Below, one piece after another: positions 14,046-17,242 of a stretch of DNA of 17,242 bases (within the stretch, counting starts at the first letter, position 1; every line of letters begins with the position of its first letter). Under the pieces are notes generated by a model. The model did not search any database, was not told the origin of the DNA, and saw only the letters and a list, made by a program, of their open reading frames with translations. The stretch covers positions 1 to 17,242 of the forward strand of contig CAZKAD010000018.1 in the NCBI GenBank assembly GCA_964550845.1. Reading direction: 5' to 3'. The DNA comes from CAYTKU01 sp964550845 (lineage in GTDB: Bacteria > Patescibacteriota > Patescibacteriia > Magasanikbacterales > UBA922). Position numbers and translations under genes: made by a program.

Positions 14046-14927
14046 ATGAAAAAAAATTATTTTTTGATCGGCTTCATCTCTCTTCTTGTCCTTGCAGGAG
14101 CTGGATGTGGTTCATCTCAAGATGACGAGCAAAACGAAACAAATACTCCAACAGTTCCTGTGGTGGATACAACACTTCAACAAGAAGCATATCTCTTTTG
14201 TACACAAAAAGGATATGACATACAAATACGCTATGATGGTTCGGTAAATCGCAATATTTCGTACTGTATATTTTCTGATAAAACTGAGTGTGAAAGTGTT
14301 TCCTTTCTGCAAGGAAAATGTCCAACTAGGGAAGCTGTGCAGGTAGATCCTATTTCTGAACGATTCGAACCATTTCCAGGGGATGAATTTCCACTCAGGC
14401 TCTGTGATCTGATTGCTGATCCTGTTTGTGGGGTAGATAATAAAACCTACACCAATGGCTGTGTTGCAGAATTTCTGGGAGTAAAAATTGCCGAACATAA
14501 TGCTTGTGAACGATCAGGACAAGCAGAACCAAATATTGCCAACACTTCACCGATTGTGGATGTCTCTGTTCTTCCAGGAAGAAATACATCTCAAGGTTCA
14601 AATAATGGTAGTGGAACAACAGGATCTTCTGGAACAGTGGCAAAACCACCTCGCACCCCATCTCCAGGTACATCAGAATCTGCCAATACCAATGCTTGGG
14701 TAGAAATTCCACTTTCGCTCCTTCAATCTACAGCTGGAACAAATAGCCGAATTGATCGATGTAGTCAAGCCGGAGTAACGACCTTCTATGTCCACGATGA
14801 CTTCCCTACTCTCTATAATGCCAAAGGTGAGGTCATTTGCTATCCTAAGCATGATATCAATAACTCCTGTCCAACCTATATTACAGGTGGAGCTTACACA
14901 AGCTCTTGTACTCCCGTTGCACGATAG
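14046..14927 (+). CDS. Lipoprotein with DUF333-like, Kazal-like and C-terminal Cys modules
   Basis: The 293-residue protein starts with a lipoprotein-type signal (MKKNYFLIGFISLLVLAGAG, then C21; the -3 residue is Gly, so the lipobox is not classical). Residues 47-92 match DUF333: C52, C74, C82 and C92 in the pattern A-x-x-x-C-x4-G ... YC-x-F-x-D ... C ... GxC. Residues 120-154 match a Kazal-type protease-inhibitor domain: C120, C128 and C139 with DPVCGVDNKTYTNGC, and C154. The C120-C128 and C128-C139 spacings (8 and 11) equal those of turkey ovomucoid domain 3, which places L122 at the P1 site. A Ser/Thr/Gly/Asn-rich linker (about 162-206) leads to a C-terminal module with C229, C255, C265 and C278. 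It should sit on the outer face of the membrane. Inhibiting foreign proteases is a possible role, not shown. Confidence 0.75.
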   Translation: MKKNYFLIGFISLLVLAGAGCGSSQDDEQNETNTPTVPVVDTTLQQEAYLFCTQKGYDIQIRYDGSVNRNISYCIFSDKTECESVSFLQGKCPTREAVQVDPISERFEPFPGDEFPLRLCDLIADPVCGVDNKTYTNGCVAEFLGVKIAEHNACERSGQAEPNIANTSPIVDVSVLPGRNTSQGSNNGSGTTGSSGTVAKPPRTPSPGTSESANTNAWVEIPLSLLQSTAGTNSRIDRCSQAGVTTFYVHDDFPTLYNAKGEVICYPKHDINNSCPTYITGGAYTSSCTPVAR

Positions 14928-14940
14928 ATAACAGATAACA

Positions 14941-14968
14941 AAAACATCCCATAAACGGGATGTTTTTT
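14941..14968. terminator. Bidirectional terminator between lipoprotein and Clp-like gene
   Basis: Stem AAAACATCCC with GGGATGTTTT, loop ATAAAC, followed by T on the plus strand and, read on the minus strand, by TTTTTG. It can end both convergent units. Confidence 0.83.
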
Positions 14969-14989
14969 ATTTTCGTCTCAGCTGTTCTT

Positions 14990-16108
14990 TTAGACCCATT
15001 GTTTTATTACGGCTTCAACGTCACTGGCATCAACAACCAAAACTCCTAGAGAACCAAGTTCTTTTTCAAGAGCTTCCCTCTCATGTAAAAAGGTAGAAGC
15101 ATCCCCCGGAAGCACCGTTGCTATTTGCTTATCAATCACTTGAATCTTTGCCCAGATTCTTGCAAGATTTGGATGTGCTTGTACAGCGGCTTGATAAAGA
15201 ATAGTCGGAATTGATTCATGCACATGAGAGACTTTTACCATTGAAGCAGCCTCATCTATGGCATCAATTGCTTTATCTGGTTGGGTTCGCGTTCGCACCA
15301 GTTGATTTGAAAGCTTTACCGCTGTTTCGAGTGCAGCATCAGTGAATTCAACTTTATGATATTCACGATATTTATCTTTTACTCCTTGCAAAATTTGTAA
15401 GGTTGCTTCTTCATCTGGTTCATCGACCAGAACGAGCTGAAAACGACGCTCGAGAGCTGGGTCTGTTTTTATATATCTTTCATACTCAGCAATAGTTGTT
15501 GCACCGATCATTTGCAAATCTCCACGAGCCAAAGCTGGTTTCAAAATATCTGAAAAATTAATAGCTCCTTCAGTCCCCTGCGACTGAATGACAGAATGAA
15601 CTTCATCAATAAAAAGGATAATTGAGCGATTGGATTTTGCCATTTCTTGAACCAACTTTTTGGCACGTTCTTCAAACTCTCCTCGATATTTAGTTCCAGA
15701 GAGCATGGCTGTAACATCCAGCGCAAGAACCCGTTTATTTTGCAGCACTTCAGGAACATCTCTATCCATAATTCTCTGAGCCAATGCTTCCACAATAGCA
15801 GTTTTTCCGACTCCTGGAGGACCAATTAAGAGTGCATTATTTTTCCCTCGACGTGACAGTACTTGCGCCAAACGCAACACTTCATCGTGTCGCCCAACCA
15901 CAGGGTCAATGCGGCCAATACGTGCGAGTTCAGTGAAATCTACTGTATAAGAATCCAAAGTTGGTGTTCCTGATTTTCCTCTGTTCATCTGTGGAAACAA
16001 AGGTTTTTTCTCACCCTCATGCTGTTTTTTTAGGCTCGCATAATAAAGAAGAGCACCAATGACTCCCAAAGCGAGCAGCTGCCCAGGGAGGGTTTGAAGA
16101 ATTTCCAT
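14990..16108 (-). CDS. Membrane-anchored AAA+ ATPase equal to the D1 ring of ClpB/ClpC
   Basis: This 372-residue protein has an N-terminal span (about 6-24) followed by basic residues (KKQHEGEKK), so the ATPase should be cytosolic. The rest is a full Clp D1 module: IDPVVGRHDEV (67-77), Walker A GPPGVGKT (96-103), the pore loop KYRGEFEER with Tyr Y141, Walker B ILFIDE (164-169), sensor 1 IGATT (191-195), arginine fingers R211/R212 and the lid motif PDKAIDAIDEAAS (267-279). It then has a short helical part (about 285-355) and ends at VEAVIKQWV, the place where ClpC passes into D2. The second ATPase ring, with the protease-docking loop, and the N domain are absent. All ATP and threading residues are kept, so it is not a decayed fragment. 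It starts one base after the Cys-repeat gene. Substrates unknown. Confidence 0.85.
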   Translation of the reverse strand: MEILQTLPGQLLALGVIGALLYYASLKKQHEGEKKPLFPQMNRGKSGTPTLDSYTVDFTELARIGRIDPVVGRHDEVLRLAQVLSRRGKNNALLIGPPGVGKTAIVEALAQRIMDRDVPEVLQNKRVLALDVTAMLSGTKYRGEFEERAKKLVQEMAKSNRSIILFIDEVHSVIQSQGTEGAINFSDILKPALARGDLQMIGATTIAEYERYIKTDPALERRFQLVLVDEPDEEATLQILQGVKDKYREYHKVEFTDAALETAVKLSNQLVRTRTQPDKAIDAIDEAASMVKVSHVHESIPTILYQAAVQAHPNLARIWAKIQVIDKQIATVLPGDASTFLHEREALEKELGSLGVLVVDASDVEAVIKQWV

Positions 16109-16109
16109 A

Positions 16110-17192
16110 TTAATTTAAGGTACTGTAGAATGCTGGTGGAACAATTGTAGTTAATGTAGCATTTTGGCCATTTGAGACATCAGAATCTAGTGTAACTACC
16201 ACAGAACGAGCATCAAGAGGAAAAGTTACACTTGAACTAAAGTAATTAATACTGCCAGAACGAAGTCCATCATTTAAATTAAATACATAGTTTACAATAG
16301 TTACACCATTTCCATCCAAAAAGGACACGGTATATTTTGCATCACTCGTAGCATCTACAGCACCAGTATTTTGAATCTTTGCTCTCACGGTAATATAAGG
16401 TCCATTTTTTTCAAGAAGAAGTGGTGACATCAGTTGCAATGTAACATTCTGGGAAGCTGAAGCATCTGGAGAGCGAACGTTATTTACAAATGGGTTCAAC
16501 GGTTCTGCTGGGAGAGTATTCGGGTCACTTTGGGTATTTTCATCAGCAGGTTGTGTGTCAGTAGTTTGTGACGGAGGGGTATTTTCTTGAACCTGGCGAG
16601 GAACATTGCATGCTCTTTGACCACAATAATTGTTTGCATAATCTTGAAGAGAAGCTACACTTTGACATTCTACAGCAGGAGAAGCAACCGTCCCATCTGA
16701 ACAAGTGATATCAATACCTTGATATTGACTTCTTCCACAACGACTAAAGAATCGAACATCGGTTAATTCGCAGCCCTGAGCTTCTTGGACAATCGGCTGA
16801 TCAGCAGCTTGTCGAGGTTGATCTTCCTGCACACGATTTGCAGGAGCAACTGGGGCAGCACACTGACGGCTCGCACACGCTTCTTCAACCATTCGTTGAA
16901 TTTTTGAAGTTGTTCGACACAGTTCATCTGATAGTCTCAGAGAAGTTCCGTCGCTACAGGTAAATTCTGTTCCTTTATATCGATTTCCACGACATCTTTC
17001 TCCATATTCCATAGAAACAACAGAGCAAGAATTTGGATCTGGTTGGCGGTTTGGACTTGTAACAAATGCTAAACCTCCTGCCAAAAAAGCAGCAGCCACT
17101 GCAATCATCAGTTGGGTGTTGGTTACTACATGAGTTTTTGTCGCATGATGCACCGATGTATGATGATGCTCTGACTTACGTGAGTGACGCAT
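16110..17192 (-). CDS. Membrane protein with two six-cysteine repeats and Ig-like tail
   Basis: I do not recognise the family. The 360-residue protein has a basic His-rich head (seven His within residues 3-21), one span (about 28-46) and an exported part. Two repeats follow: C56, C67, C79, C92, C106, C111 and C141, C152, C164, C176, C190, C195. Spacings are 11-12-13-14-5 and 11-12-12-14-5, and both share TCSDGT around the third Cys, so they are duplicates. Pro/Gln/Thr-rich linkers (about 113-138 and 198-240) separate them from a C-terminal beta module (about 248-350; LQLMSPLLLEKNGPYITVRA and KYTVSFLDGNG), Ig/FxLYD-like. N-in topology is inferred from the basic head. It is the first gene of the two-gene unit with the Clp-like ATPase, suggesting they act together at the membrane. 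Confidence 0.7.
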   Translation of the reverse strand: MRHSRKSEHHHTSVHHATKTHVVTNTQLMIAVAAAFLAGGLAFVTSPNRQPDPNSCSVVSMEYGERCRGNRYKGTEFTCSDGTSLRLSDELCRTTSKIQRMVEEACASRQCAAPVAPANRVQEDQPRQAADQPIVQEAQGCELTDVRFFSRCGRSQYQGIDITCSDGTVASPAVECQSVASLQDYANNYCGQRACNVPRQVQENTPPSQTTDTQPADENTQSDPNTLPAEPLNPFVNNVRSPDASASQNVTLQLMSPLLLEKNGPYITVRAKIQNTGAVDATSDAKYTVSFLDGNGVTIVNYVFNLNDGLRSGSINYFSSSVTFPLDARSVVVTLDSDVSNGQNATLTTIVPPAFYSTLN

Positions 17193-17220
17193 AAGAGAAA
17201 AAGTTAATAAATGTTTTTTT

Positions 17221-17229
17221 ATTATACCA
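17221..17229 (-). promoter_or_regulatory. Extended -10 promoter of the Cys-repeat/Clp-like operon
   Basis: On the minus strand TGG followed by a consensus TATAAT. Transcription would start near 17214, a leader of about 22 bases. A -35 would fall outside the window. Confidence 0.6.
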
Positions 17230-17242
17230 CAAAAGCTTTTAA

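Noticed and set aside
14361..14370. Sequence resembling the complement of a tRNA T-arm (GATTCGAACC-like)
   Set aside because: It lies inside the lipoprotein reading frame (codes SERFEP) and no cloverleaf, acceptor stem or anticodon arm can be built around it.

Overview
The window looks like chromosomal DNA from a small-genome bacterium, most likely of the Patescibacteria/CPR radiation and probably a Parcubacteria-type lineage. The reasons are an AT-rich sequence, short intergenic gaps, many short transcription units each closed by a strong hairpin-T terminator, near absence of Shine-Dalgarno sequences, and many secreted or lipid-anchored proteins of unknown function beside reduced housekeeping genes. 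UGA is used as stop (ends of the sigma-factor and endonuclease III genes), which argues against the UGA=Gly code of Gracilibacteria/Absconditabacteria. The lineage call is an inference; there is no rRNA or tRNA gene in the window. No mobile element or CRISPR array is visible.

Layout. 108-2317 (+): an ECF-type sigma factor overlaps by 4 bases a single-pass membrane protein that carries an extracytoplasmic M23 (LytM) endopeptidase domain, a candidate enzyme-tipped anti-sigma factor. 2393-3770 (+): a SAM methyltransferase and, one base later, endonuclease III with a degraded Fe-S ligand set. 3764-4465 (-): a secreted C39-like cysteine peptidase, convergent with nth; one hairpin covers both stop codons. 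4776-5030 (+): a small YeaQ/GlsB-like membrane protein. 5082-5729 (-): an unrecognised exported helical protein. 5889-9056 (-): a probable run of membrane beta-sandwich protein, RodA, (tandem promoters), zinc-ribbon protein and ribosomal protein bL25. 9250-10299 (+): a secreted protein with three Ig-like modules. 10415-13941 (+): gyrB, then secE-nusG-rplK, with a palindromic repeat element between nusG and rplK. 14046-14927 (+): a lipoprotein with DUF333-like and Kazal-like cysteine modules. 14990-17192 (-): a Cys-repeat membrane protein and, one base later, a membrane-anchored AAA+ protein that is only the first ATPase ring of a ClpB/ClpC protein.

How the genes work together. Cell-envelope biology dominates: RodA polymerises glycan strands, the M23 protein could sense or cut them and may signal through the sigma factor, and the C39-like peptidase, Ig-like protein, Kazal lipoprotein and Cys-repeat protein are exported. 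The rest is information processing: topology control (GyrB), secretion (SecE), elongation (NusG), ribosome (bL25, uL11) and base-excision repair (Nth).

The best candidates for undescribed biology are the sigma/M23-anti-sigma pair, the membrane half-Clp ATPase with its Cys-repeat partner, and the structured nusG-rplK spacer.
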